Assembly: GCF_018612915.1 (NCBI RefSeq) | Contig: NZ_JAGGRL010000002.1 | Span: 1 to 64,000, forward strand | Length of the DNA stretch: 64,000 nt | Reading direction: 5' to 3' | Origin: Stenotrophomonas sp. ISL-67 | Lineage (GTDB): Bacteria; Pseudomonadota; Gammaproteobacteria; Xanthomonadales; Xanthomonadaceae | Shown here: positions 27,023 to 35,449 of the stretch, one piece after another | How the letters are laid out: each line of letters starts with the position of its first letter | Position numbering within the stretch: position 1 is the first letter of the stretch | Made by a program: the position numbers and the translations under genes | Notes under the pieces: model-generated | What the model was told of the DNA's origin: nothing | The model's database searches: none | What the model saw: the letters and a program-made list of their open reading frames with translations, nothing else

Positions 27023-29668
27023 TTAGTTGGCGGATTGGGCGACTTCGGTTGTAAGGCCAAAAGCGTTGCGGGTGATGCTGATCTTGCTTCCGTCGGGACG
27101 AATGATCTGCGCGGGCTTGTGATAGTCCGGCGAATCGAAGGCATCGAAGCGAGTGATGGTCTGATGACCCGCCGGATCTACGACCGTCGTGGTGGCGTTG
27201 CTGCCGTAAGACACAGTGGTTATCAGCAGTCCCTGCTCGCTGTCCTGCGCGGATGAGGTCTTCCGGCCCAAGGCATCGTATTCCTGCCACGTTCCCGAAG
27301 TGACGCTGCTTTCCCGCGAGGGATAGGACGTAAACGTCTGTCGGCCTTCGGTGTCGTAATCGTTCCGAACAAACCGCTGCGTGCTCGCCGGATCATTAGC
27401 ATCATATTCCCGGACCAAGCGCGGCTGCCAAAGCGCGTCAAGGTAGGTTTCCTGGCGACTTGCTCCGTGACTGCTGTCCACCCGCCAGTGCCCAGGGGAG
27501 AGGCCGTATTCGTCCCCCCCCATTTGTCGGAACGAAACGACCGTGCTGGCCCACTGGTTTGCGTCCACGGGAGGCTGGATCTCCCGAGTCCTGCCCATTG
27601 GGTCGTACAAGTAGGACGTCACCCGCCCGAGAGCGTCGGCGGTGGAGGTGATCCAGCCGTTGGCGTCGGCAGTCATCCTGTTGATGCTGCCGTCAGGATT
27701 GATCACACGCTGAGGCACGCCCCGATACCAATCTTCGATTCGAGTCTGGTTCCCCTTTCCATCGGTAACCACACGAACAGTTCCATCTGGCCCATAGGCG
27801 ACGCTTTGCACCAAGGCACCTGCGCGATACACAGCGCTTGGCTTCGCCATCGCGTCATACGTGTATTGAGTGGTTACCTTACCCGTCGCCGCCTCGGTAA
27901 CCGACAGGACTTGGTCCTGAACCCAAGGGCTTGAGGTGTCCGCATGCCCCCTTAGCTCGGCCTTGGTCCCCGATGGACCGACGTAGGTCACTCTGGCGGC
28001 GCGAGCATTTCGGTTGAAGTCTCCATACACCGTGCGGTAGGTATCGCCGTCCTGGGCTGTTTGGTTCTCGGTGAGCGCGGAAAGCGTTCCAGCCAGGAAC
28101 TGACCCGATTGAATGCCCAAGGACCTTCCCACCCTTCTAGCGAAGGGACCAGTTTCAGATCCGAAGGTGTAGGTGTACGTTTCATCTCTCACCAGCTGCC
28201 CAGCCTGGTCCAGCACCTGCCTTTGCAGCAGCTTTCGTTCGTTCAGGCCCGGATCGGCCCCATACCTCTCGCGCACTTGGGTGCCATTTGCCTTGGTCAG
28301 GCTGGACCAGCGGCCACCTCCTGGCAGCTGGAGTTTGTAGGCTCGGGTTGTGAGGATGGGAGCCAGGCCAGGGCCAGTAATCGTGCGCCGCTTCAACGAC
28401 CACGCGTCGTAGTGCGCCGGCTGCAGGCCGTTGCACGGGTCCGAGCGAACAAACAGCTCCATTTCGAAGTCGAATACTCCACGGGCACCCGAAGGTGCAA
28501 CCACGGACATCTGGGTGGCAGGCGGGGCACTTCCCGCCCGGATTTCGCAGCCCCCCTCATCGTCCGCGTGGCGGTAGGGCAATCTGGACCGCAAGCGTCC
28601 GCTGTGGCCATACGTCCAAGCTGAACCGTCAGGCAGGGTCACTTGGGACAGCCCCCCGTCATTCGTGTCGCTGCCGCCCACATAGGCGTAGTACCACACT
28701 CGCCCATTGGCCGTCACGGTGGTCACTCGATCCTGGGCATCGTATGCCAAGTCGATTCGACGGCCATCGCTGGATTCGATTGCGTTGAGCTTGTAGCCGC
28801 TGTAGCTGTAGGTTACCCAGTTCCCGTAGCGGTCCTCCACGCGGGACGCCAAGAGGTAGACGCGCTTTCGCCCTACCCTACGATTGGCTGCTCCGTCATT
28901 AAATTTTGCGGTGGCATAAGGCCTATCGACGCCCCAGTCGAAGAAATACTTCTTGCCGTCGGGGGTGTGCCCGACGAAGGCTTCGCCAGGGTATCCATTA
29001 CGGGTGGCCGCCAAACAGGTGAACCGAGCACGGGAGGCCGTCATCCACTTGGGCGACTCAAGCTCAGGCGACGATGCGTAGGCGGGGTCATCAGGAACCA
29101 GAAGTTCCTCCCCATTACCGCCATGCCACCTCACATCGATTCCGAAGCCGATGTCCGCGTAGCCCCAGGTGTCCAAGAGGGTTGGAGCGGTGTTTACGGT
29201 ACAACGCTGTGTCGTTTGCGCACCGGGTTGCCCCGTGACCCAGCCACTCCCGGTAGTCCAAACGCCGGACATGTGAGGAACAACGATCTCCCAATCGTCA
29301 AACAGCGTTAAGCCGCGCGCCTCGCTGTCGGCGACACCCCGATTGGCAGATTCCACACCGAACCGCCGGGCGACGCTCACAGGGAGGTCGAAGTTTCCGG
29401 GAATCGAAACATCTTCCGTGAAGAACTCCGTGTTCCCATCGAAGCTTGAGGTCCGGTCGCCGAACACTTCATCGGCAGAGATAGCCCCAAGGCTTTGGGC
29501 GCTCTTTACGCGCTTCTCGTATTCCTGGTAGCTGAATAGGCCATCTTGCGCGGACGCTTGAAGCCCGGCCGCCATGAGCACTAAGCCCAGAATGACCCTA
29601 CGGTGATTGAAGGTCTCACTGGCAATGCGGGGTGCCTTGCCCACCCGCCCATCCTTGGCAGAGATCAT
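27023..29668 (-). CDS. RHS-repeat protein, N-terminal companion
   Basis: 881-aa exported RHS protein upstream of the toxin gene. Its N-terminus carries a signal-like segment (RRVILGLVLMAAGLQASA) after about 33 residues. The following region (VSIPGNFDLPVSVARRFG) resembles the start of secreted RHS shells, and YD repeats such as YGNWVTYSYSGYKL and YDPMGRTREIQPP occupy the rest. It stops within the repeats, without the RHS core-end motif, and the next gene starts 22 bases later with its own signal peptide. It may supply half of a cage assembled from two chains. ATG at 29668 is chosen over a TTG at 29698. Confidence 0.8.
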   Translation of the reverse strand: MISAKDGRVGKAPRIASETFNHRRVILGLVLMAAGLQASAQDGLFSYQEYEKRVKSAQSLGAISADEVFGDRTSSFDGNTEFFTEDVSIPGNFDLPVSVARRFGVESANRGVADSEARGLTLFDDWEIVVPHMSGVWTTGSGWVTGQPGAQTTQRCTVNTAPTLLDTWGYADIGFGIDVRWHGGNGEELLVPDDPAYASSPELESPKWMTASRARFTCLAATRNGYPGEAFVGHTPDGKKYFFDWGVDRPYATAKFNDGAANRRVGRKRVYLLASRVEDRYGNWVTYSYSGYKLNAIESSDGRRIDLAYDAQDRVTTVTANGRVWYYAYVGGSDTNDGGLSQVTLPDGSAWTYGHSGRLRSRLPYRHADDEGGCEIRAGSAPPATQMSVVAPSGARGVFDFEMELFVRSDPCNGLQPAHYDAWSLKRRTITGPGLAPILTTRAYKLQLPGGGRWSSLTKANGTQVRERYGADPGLNERKLLQRQVLDQAGQLVRDETYTYTFGSETGPFARRVGRSLGIQSGQFLAGTLSALTENQTAQDGDTYRTVYGDFNRNARAARVTYVGPSGTKAELRGHADTSSPWVQDQVLSVTEAATGKVTTQYTYDAMAKPSAVYRAGALVQSVAYGPDGTVRVVTDGKGNQTRIEDWYRGVPQRVINPDGSINRMTADANGWITSTADALGRVTSYLYDPMGRTREIQPPVDANQWASTVVSFRQMGGDEYGLSPGHWRVDSSHGASRQETYLDALWQPRLVREYDANDPASTQRFVRNDYDTEGRQTFTSYPSRESSVTSGTWQEYDALGRKTSSAQDSEQGLLITTVSYGSNATTTVVDPAGHQTITRFDAFDSPDYHKPAQIIRPDGSKISITRNAFGLTTEVAQSAN

Positions 29669-29721
29669 GTCCGCTAAATCCTTATGTGAAGGCAGCAATA
29701 GACAACGACAGCGCGCTGACT

Positions 29722-29749
29722 GTTACACGCCCCCTCCCCACCCTGTCAA
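29722..29749 (-). promoter_or_regulatory. candidate promoter of the RHS operon
   Basis: Minus strand: perfect -35 TTGACA at 29749-29744, 16-base spacer, and -10 TGTAAC at 29727-29722. It lies about 55 bases before the RHS start. The -10 is weak, so this is a tentative call. Confidence 0.4.
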
Positions 29750-29939
29750 GCCCCACCCATTGGAGCTCAGCCAACGATTGGCTTTCAGATGCCAATCCGC
29801 AAAGAATCCCGCGCTATACAGGGCTCTCGACCGCAGCGCGGCACGATTTAGACGAAGCCAGAAGGAGCCTTGCCACCTAGCAGGCGTCGGCGCGGGCCTA
29901 CCCGTACAGAGAGTCTTCCGTCCTAGTCGACCGGCGGTC

Positions 29940-30953
29940 TCAACTTGCAAGCGCAACACGTAAGTTGAACTGAGCGAATTCCTCTTCCAATGCTTGATTC
30001 GGCGTCTTCCAGCCAAGCGTCTGGCGTGGACGAGCGTTCATCAGGTCGGCGACGTTGTTGAGGTATTCCTGACTCGCCTTGGACAGATCCGCGCCCTTGG
30101 GCATGAACTGGCGAGCAGACCGTTGGTGTTCTCGTTGCTACCGCGCTGCCAGGGTGCGTGCGGATCAGCGAACCACAGATCAATGTTCAGGCGCTTCATC
30201 AGCTCTGGATAGCACGTCATCTCGGTACCCCGATCGTAGGTCAAGCTGCCCAACAGGAAATGAGGAAGCTTCTTCATCTGCCGCGTGAAGCCTTCCAGTG
30301 CACCTGCGCGGCGCAGCCGTCCATCTTGCACAACACCACGAAACGCGTCTTCCGTTCCACCAGCGTGCCCACGCACGAGCGATTGAATGCCCCCTTGATC
30401 AGGTCGCCTTCCCAGTGTCCTGGAACCAGACGCTGCTCCACCCCCTCGGGACGGTGAACAATGCGAAGCTCCTCCGGCACCCAGCTACGTTTGGCCGCTG
30501 TCGTGCGGCGCAAACCTCGCGTGGGCTTGTGCTGGCGCAGGGCCTCCATCAGCTCCTTCTTCAAGCCACCACGCGGGTGCGCATAAATGGCGGCGTAGAT
30601 CGTTTCGTGGCTCACGCGCTGGGTTGGTCATCCGGATGCATGGATCGAAGCTTGGCAGCAATCTGCTGGGGCAACCAGCGATACAGCACAAGATCGTCAC
30701 GAATACTCTGGAACAAAGCGCTTCCCTCGACGATTCTGCGCTTGCGTACGCTGCTCCTCCGCCGCAACCGATACCGCTGGGCTGCAAGCCTGGCAACGTA
30801 AGCGGACTCCTCCTGCCGACCCAGTTCACGCGACAACGTGGAAGCGCTGCGGCTGAGACGCTTGGCAATAGAGCGAATGCTGGCGCCGTTGCTGACCTCG
30901 ATCTGGAGCACGGCGCGCTCCTCGGAACTCAAATGACTGTACTGCTTTCCCAT
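29940..30953 (-). pseudogene. IS30-family transposase, multiple frameshifts
   Basis: N-terminal part MGKQYSHLSSEERAVLQIEV with the helix-turn-helix IRSIAKRLSRSASTLSREL is intact to about 30615. The frame then shifts to SHETIYAAIYAHPRGG and the first catalytic Asp region (PGHWEGDLIKG). It shifts again near 30300 to SLTYDRGTEM and PHAPWQRGSNENTNGLL, and a third time near 30110 to the C-terminal NARPRQTLGWKTPNQALEEEF. The DDE residues can still be read across frames, but no single functional protein is possible. The stop codon lies in the left inverted repeat. Confidence 0.85.
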
Positions 30954-30997
30954 GCGGACACCCTACGTGATTGCCGGGTGTTGCACTTGGAAGTTGA
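29940..30997 (-). mobile_element. IS30-family insertion sequence, 1058 bp, decayed
   Basis: Ends carry 20-base inverted repeats (TCAACTTGCAAGCGCAACAC at the left, the same with two mismatches at the right) and a GTC target duplication outside (29937-29939 and 30998-31000). The single transposase frame is broken. It separates the RHS block from the integrase remnant. Confidence 0.88.
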
Positions 30998-30999
30998 GT

Positions 31000-31200
31000 C
31001 TAAGGCGCCATCCCCATCATGGCCGCCACCAGCCGCGCTTGGTCGCCACGGCGAGCACCCAACGAACGGACGAGGTAACCCGTGCCAACGGGAGCTCGAA
31101 GGTCAATGGGGACAAAGAAGCGTGCGTAAAGCACGGCCGAACGCGAAAGCATCAGAGGCTTAGGCAAGATTGATACCTCGATTGATACCTCAAGGGGCAT
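31000..31200 (-). pseudogene. tyrosine integrase remnant, N-terminal part (inner element)
   Basis: The minus-strand frame gives LYARFFVPIDLRAPVGTGYLVRSLGARRGDQARLVAAMMG, the N-terminal arm/SAM-like region of tRNA-site integrases. A TAG interrupts it at 31002 just before the IS30 end, and no catalytic domain (R...HxxR...Y) is found beyond the IS. Position beside tRNA-Gly, reading away from it, is where the island integrase should be. Confidence 0.65.
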
Positions 31201-31267
31201 CGCTCGGAATCATCAATCGGTCTGAATCTTCAACCCAGTCAATCAGTTGCGAACTGAGAGGTTGAAG

Positions 31268-31290
31268 TGGAGCGGGTGAAGGGAATCGAA
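31268..31290. repeat. right attachment site of the island
   Basis: Within the tRNA-Gly 3' end; identical over 23 bases to 17923-17945 in the same orientation. Confidence 0.9.
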
Positions 31291-31341
31291 CCCTCGTCAG
31301 TAGCTTGGGAAGCTACAGCTCTACCATTGAGCTACACCCGC
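31268..31341 (-). tRNA. tRNA-Gly (anticodon CCC)
   Basis: Cloverleaf is complete: acceptor GCGGGTG / CACCCGC, D-arm GCTC / GAGC, anticodon stem GTAGC / GCTAC with loop TTCCCAA (anticodon CCC, reads GGG), T-arm with TTCGATTC, and an encoded CCA. 74 nt. Its last 23 bases form the right attachment repeat of the island, so integration restored a working gene. Confidence 0.95.
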
Positions 31342-31374
31342 GTGGTGCCGGGCAAGTTTATGCGCCGGGGCGGT

Positions 31375-31408
31375 AAAAAGGCAACGGGCGGCATTGGCCG
31401 CCCGTTGC
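31375..31408 (-). terminator. rho-independent terminator of the esterase gene
   Basis: Hairpin CAACGGGCGG / CCGCCCGTTG followed on the minus strand by CCTTTTTA. A further GTC-rich palindrome (GGGCACGACC / GGTCGTGCCC) lies between it and the gene at about 31411-31434. Confidence 0.8.
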
Positions 31409-31449
31409 GATGGGCACGACCAGCGGTCGTGCCCTGCCCATCTTTCAGC

Positions 31450-33279
31450 TTAGAAGCTGCCGCTGACCGTAGCGAACAGGCTGATGTCGCGGGCGCGCTT
31501 CTGCGCCGCGGTGGTGCTCATGCCGACATTGCTGTTCAGGCCGAACAGGCTCATGCGCGCACCCAGCACGGCGGTGGCGTAGTTCCGGTCGAACTCTAGG
31601 CCCGGCACCTTGTACGTGCCCACCTCCGGCATGGTCTGCAGCCAGGCGCTGGCCTGCTTGCCGTCTTCGAACTCGTGGTCGTAGGTGACCTGCACGTACG
31701 GCTTGATGCTGCCGCCGTCGAAGCGGGCCTGCCAGCCGATGCGGCCGACGGTGGAGTCGGCGTCCTGGTCGCCATAGCCCAGCGCGGTGGCGCTCGGGTT
31801 GGATTCGACGTAGCCATCCAGCTTGACCTGCTGCCAGATCACCGCGGCCACCGGGCCGTGGCGGAACCCGCCTTCGGTGCCGAACTCGTAACCGGCGTTC
31901 AGGGCGACGGTCAGGTTGCTGCCTTCCGGGGAGCCGGCGTGGGTGCGTTCGGCCGGGCCCAGCTGCACGCGGCGGGTGACGTCGTAGTCCAGCCAGCTGT
32001 AGCTGATCTGGCCGTTGACCCACACGTTGTCGCCGTACCAGCCCGCGAACAGGCCCAGGGTGGTGTCGGACTGGGTGAAGTCGCCCTTGCTGTTGCCGAA
32101 GTCGGCGTCCATGCGGCCGTAGCCGGCGAAGCCGCCGACGACCATGCCGTCATGGGCCCAGTCGATACCGAACAGGCCGGCCGGGGCCATGCCGTCATAC
32201 AGGTCGGCGTGGTCGTAGCGCTGCATGTCGCCACGCAGGCCGCCCCACCAGCTCAGGCCATCAGCCGGGCGGCCATCAAGGTGCCCGCTGACCTGGTCGG
32301 CGCGCGCACGGCCCACGGTCTGCGCCGAATGGGTCAGGATCTGCTGGTTGCGCGGGGCTTCCAGGATGGAGAGCGTGTACTGGCCCAGCATCTGGTGGGT
32401 GGCGGTGGTCGGGTGCACGCCGTCGGCGAACACATAGTTGTTGGCCGCGTTCGGGTTGACGTAGGCGGTCGGGTTGCAGGTCAGCGACGAGGCCGTGGTG
32501 CAGGCCGGGCTGGTGACGTTGACGAACCCGTAGGTGCCCGGGCTGGCGACGATTTCCTGCAGGATGTGGAAGGTGTCGACCGGGATGACCTGCAGGCCGG
32601 CCGCCTTCAGGCCACCGAACAGCGCATCGTTATAGGCCTTGGCCAGCGCGGTGCCCTGCGCCATGCCGACGTCGCCGCCGGCACGCGCGGCCGGGGTCAG
32701 GCCGATGTCGGGCAGGGTCGGCACCACGATGTACTGCGCGCCGGCCGCCTTGAGGGTGCCCACGATGCCGACCTGGTCGGTCACGGCTGCGCCGAGGGTG
32801 GCCTGCAGCGGTGCACCGGCCTGGATGGCGAACAGGTCATTGGCGCCGCCCCACACGGTGTACAGCGCGTTGGCGTCGGCCTTGCCGCCGTTGGCGGCCA
32901 GGTACTGCGCGGTCTGGGTCTTGAGCGAGTAGACCGGAATGGCCGGGGTTCCCGGGGCCAGGGTCTGGTCGGAATCCACACCCACACGGGCGCCACCGAT
33001 GGCGTAGTTGTCACCGCCCTGGCCATTGCCGTTGGCGGTGGCGTTGGTGCCGTAGTAGTCGGCCACGTACTGCGCCCACACCCAGCCCGGGTTGGTGGTG
33101 AACTGGCCGGTGACCGGTTGCACGGAGGCCGGCAGCAGCGGGCGGAAGTAACCCTGGTCGGTGAGGCTGTCGCCGATGAAGACGGTCTTCGAATAGGGCG
33201 ACTGCGCCATGGCCGGCACGGCGGCCAAGGCGATGGCCACGGCCATCAGGGAACGCAGGGGACGCTTGCTGAGCTGCAT
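31450..33279 (-). CDS. GDSL-family autotransporter esterase (EstA-like)
   Basis: 609-aa type V autotransporter. A Sec signal (MQLSKRPLRSLMAVAIALAAVPAMA) is followed by a GDSL lipase/esterase passenger: block I FIGDSLTDQG with the catalytic Ser, block III GGANDLF, and block V DGVHPTTATHQ with Asp and His. The C-terminal 270 residues form an autotransporter barrel ending ATVSGSF. EstA homologues hydrolyse esters at the cell surface and affect lipid turnover and motility. ATG at 33279 with AAGGAG upstream; the earlier in-frame GTG/ATG codons would mask the signal. Single gene with its own terminator. Confidence 0.93.
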   Translation of the reverse strand: MQLSKRPLRSLMAVAIALAAVPAMAQSPYSKTVFIGDSLTDQGYFRPLLPASVQPVTGQFTTNPGWVWAQYVADYYGTNATANGNGQGGDNYAIGGARVGVDSDQTLAPGTPAIPVYSLKTQTAQYLAANGGKADANALYTVWGGANDLFAIQAGAPLQATLGAAVTDQVGIVGTLKAAGAQYIVVPTLPDIGLTPAARAGGDVGMAQGTALAKAYNDALFGGLKAAGLQVIPVDTFHILQEIVASPGTYGFVNVTSPACTTASSLTCNPTAYVNPNAANNYVFADGVHPTTATHQMLGQYTLSILEAPRNQQILTHSAQTVGRARADQVSGHLDGRPADGLSWWGGLRGDMQRYDHADLYDGMAPAGLFGIDWAHDGMVVGGFAGYGRMDADFGNSKGDFTQSDTTLGLFAGWYGDNVWVNGQISYSWLDYDVTRRVQLGPAERTHAGSPEGSNLTVALNAGYEFGTEGGFRHGPVAAVIWQQVKLDGYVESNPSATALGYGDQDADSTVGRIGWQARFDGGSIKPYVQVTYDHEFEDGKQASAWLQTMPEVGTYKVPGLEFDRNYATAVLGARMSLFGLNSNVGMSTTAAQKRARDISLFATVSGSF

Positions 33280-33482
33280 GGGAAAAACTCCTTTCTGGGT
33301 GATGACGGCCGACGTACGCCGGCGCACGGTGCCATGGTTCCACTGCACCCCGGCGACATCACGCTGCGCTGCGGCATGGCCGGGGCCAGGGGCACGCAGA
33401 CGTCAGCCGGGACAGGCCAGGGCGGGCATCGGTGGGGGCGCAAGGGTACGCAGAACCGTCGCCTTTGGGGGACAATCCCGCC

Positions 33483-33692
33483 ATGAACGTCGTCAACATC
33501 GTGCTCAATGGCGATCACCGCCAGCTTCCGCAAAGTGCCACCGTCCTGGACCTGCTGCAGGCCGAACACCTGACCGAGCGTCGGGTGGCGGTGGAGGTCA
33601 ACGGCGGGATCGTGACCCGCAGCCTGCATGGCAGCCATGTGCTGCGCGAAGGCGATCTCGTGGAGATCGTGCATGCGTTGGGCGGTGGCTGA
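33483..33692 (+). CDS. thiS: sulfur carrier protein ThiS
   Basis: 69-aa ubiquitin-fold protein that carries sulfur as a C-terminal thiocarboxylate for thiazole synthesis. Ends HALGGG, with the terminal Gly-Gly needed for adenylation by ThiF. VLDLLQAEHLTERRVAVEVNG is typical. The ATG at 33483 is the family start. It precedes thiG; the gap between them is filled by SMAG-type and 98-bp repeats. No TPP riboswitch fold is recognisable upstream. Confidence 0.92.
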   Translation: MNVVNIVLNGDHRQLPQSATVLDLLQAEHLTERRVAVEVNGGIVTRSLHGSHVLREGDLVEIVHALGGG

Positions 33693-33693
33693 C

Positions 33694-33791
33694 GGTAGCG
33701 CCGAAGAGAACGGCAGGAGCCGTTCTCAACATCGCGCAGCGATGGCCCGAAGGGTGCCCACCAGGACGGTGGGCATAACGTTGGCCGGCCC
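33694..33791 (+). repeat. 98-bp composite repeat, copy 1
   Basis: Begins GGTAGCGCCGAAGAGAACGG and contains several short palindromes. An almost identical copy (about five or six differences) lies reversed at 54795-54892. A SMAG-like palindrome (GCCGGCCGTTGGCCGGC type) follows to about 33830. Confidence 0.88.
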
Positions 33792-33893
33792 ACGGATCGC
33801 CTGGGCCGGCCAACGGCCGGCGCTAACATTCGGTGTCCGTGTCCATTCCGAAGCAACCGGACAGGAATGGTCGGGTTGGGCGATAATTCGTCC

Positions 33894-34688
33894 ATGACTG
33901 CTCATTCTTCCCCCGATTCGCTGGTGATCGCCGGCAAGACCTACGCTTCCCGGCTGCTGACCGGGACCGGCAAGTTCAAGGACCTGGACGAAACCCGCAT
34001 CGCCACCGAGGCGGCCGGGGCCCAGATCGTGACCGTGGCGATCCGCCGCACAAACATCGGGCAGAACCCGGGCGAGCCGAACCTGCTGGACGTGCTGCTG
34101 CCGGACCGCTACACCATCCTGCCCAACACCGCTGGCTGTTACACCGCTGAAGACGCCGTGCGCACCTGCCGGCTGGCGCGCGAACTGCTGGACGGCCACA
34201 ACCTGACCAAGCTGGAAGTGCTGGGCGACCAGAAGACGCTGTACCCGGACGTGGTGCAGACCCTGAAGGCGGCCGAGCAGCTGGTCAAGGACGGTTTCGA
34301 GGTGATGGTCTACACCTCCGATGACCCCATCCTGGCCAAGCGCCTGGAAGAAATCGGCTGCGTGGCGGTGATGCCGCTGGCCGCGCCGATCGGCTCGGGC
34401 CTGGGCATCCAGAACAGGTACAACCTGCTGGAAATCATCGAAAGCGCCAAGGTGCCTATCATCGTCGATGCTGGCGTGGGCACGGCTTCCGACGCGGCGA
34501 TCGCGATGGAGCTGGGCTGCGATGGCGTGCTGATGAACACCGCCATTGCCGGTGCGCGCAACCCGGTGCTGATGGCCAGCGCGATGCGCAAGGCCGTGGA
34601 AGCCGGGCGCGAGGCGTTCCTGGCCGGGCGCATTCCGCGCAAGCGCTACGCGAGCGCGTCCTCGCCGGTGGACGGGTTGATCGGCTGA
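33894..34688 (+). CDS. thiG: thiazole synthase ThiG
   Basis: Makes the thiazole phosphate of thiamine from deoxyxylulose phosphate, dehydroglycine and ThiS-thiocarboxylate. 264 aa with a TIM barrel. The Schiff-base Lys is about residue 106 ([10 protein letters not shown]); the phosphate-binding GLGIQN and [21 protein letters not shown] match the family. ATG at 33894 starts the conserved protein after a short non-family extension. Its TGA overlaps the trmB ATG by one base. Confidence 0.96.
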   Translation: MTAHSSPDSLVIAGKTYASRLLTGTGKFKDLDETRIATEAAGAQIVTVAIRRTNIGQNPGEPNLLDVLLPDRYTILPNTAGCYTAEDAVRTCRLARELLDGHNLTKLEVLGDQKTLYPDVVQTLKAAEQLVKDGFEVMVYTSDDPILAKRLEEIGCVAVMPLAAPIGSGLGIQNRYNLLEIIESAKVPIIVDAGVGTASDAAIAMELGCDGVLMNTAIAGARNPVLMASAMRKAVEAGREAFLAGRIPRKRYASASSPVDGLIG

Positions 34689-35422
34689 TGACCAACCCCT
34701 TCGACAGCGCTGGCGCCAAGGCGCCGCCCAAGCCCTTCACCGTTACCGAAGGCCGCCGCGAGGTGCGCAGCTTCGTGCTGCGCCAGGGCCGCTTCACTCC
34801 GGCCCAGCAGCGCGCGTTCGATGACCGCTGGCCGCGCTTCGGCCTGGACTTCAGCGGCGAGCCGCGCGATCTCAACGCCACCTTCGGGCGCGATGCGCAC
34901 AAGGTGCTGGAAATCGGCTTCGGCAACGGTGCCGCGCTGCGCTTCGCCGCGCAGCAGGATCCGGGCCGCGATTACATCGGGCTGGAAGTGCACGCCCCCG
35001 GCGTGGGCCGCCTGCTCAATGCACTGGCCGACGACAATGCGGACCACGTGCGCCTGTACCACCATGATGCGGTGGAGGTGCTGGAGAAGGAAATTGCCGA
35101 TGGCGCGCTGGATGAAGTGCGCATCTATTTCCCCGACCCGTGGCACAAGAAGCGCCACAACAAGCGCCGCCTGATCCAACCGGCATTCGCCGAACTGCTG
35201 GTGCGCAAGCTGCGCGTGGGGGGCCGGTTGCACTGCGCCACGGATTGGGAAGACTATGCCGAGCAGATGTGGGAGGTGCTGGACGCCACCGCCGGGCTGA
35301 CCAACCGCGCCGGTCCGCGCGGCCAGGTGGAGCGTCCGCAGTGGCGGCCGCAGACCCACTTCGAGACGCGTGGCCAGAAGCTTGGCCATGGTGTGTGGGA
35401 CCTGTTGTACGACCGTACCTGA
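34688..35422 (+). CDS. trmB: tRNA (guanine-N7-)-methyltransferase TrmB
   Basis: Methylates G46 in the variable loop of tRNAs using SAM. 244 aa, Rossmann fold with [15 protein letters not shown] as SAM site and the signature [15 protein letters not shown]. Starts on the last base of thiG (TGATG), so the two are translationally coupled. thiS-thiG-trmB order is common in this family. Confidence 0.96.
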   Translation: MTNPFDSAGAKAPPKPFTVTEGRREVRSFVLRQGRFTPAQQRAFDDRWPRFGLDFSGEPRDLNATFGRDAHKVLEIGFGNGAALRFAAQQDPGRDYIGLEVHAPGVGRLLNALADDNADHVRLYHHDAVEVLEKEIADGALDEVRIYFPDPWHKKRHNKRRLIQPAFAELLVRKLRVGGRLHCATDWEDYAEQMWEVLDATAGLTNRAGPRGQVERPQWRPQTHFETRGQKLGHGVWDLLYDRT

Positions 35423-35449
35423 TCCCACCCCAAGGAACCGCACCACCCC

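Larger units (their letters stand above)
17923..31290. mobile_element. integrative genomic island in tRNA-Gly(CCC)
   Basis: About 13.3 kb between 23-base direct repeats, one of which completes the tRNA-Gly gene. Contents are hxsDBCA, a small ORF, an RHS toxin/immunity block, an IS30 copy and a truncated integrase next to the tRNA. Genes inside have somewhat lower GC and no SMAG-like palindromes, unlike the flanks. The integrase is broken, so the island should be immobile by itself. Confidence 0.85.

Noticed and set aside
17923-31290. Prophage as the origin of the 13.3-kb island
   Set aside because: No capsid, terminase, tail, lysis or replication genes are present; only integrase remnants and cargo.
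33280-33482. TPP riboswitch upstream of thiS
   Set aside because: I could not find the conserved TPP-aptamer elements (such as CTGAGA with a partner ACCTGA helix) in this 200-base gap.
31675-33486. 603-codon open frame on the plus strand opposite the GDSL autotransporter
   Set aside because: Antisense shadow in GC-rich DNA; the minus strand gives a signal peptide, GDSL blocks and a barrel, while the plus frame has a Gly/Val/His-rich composition and no motif.
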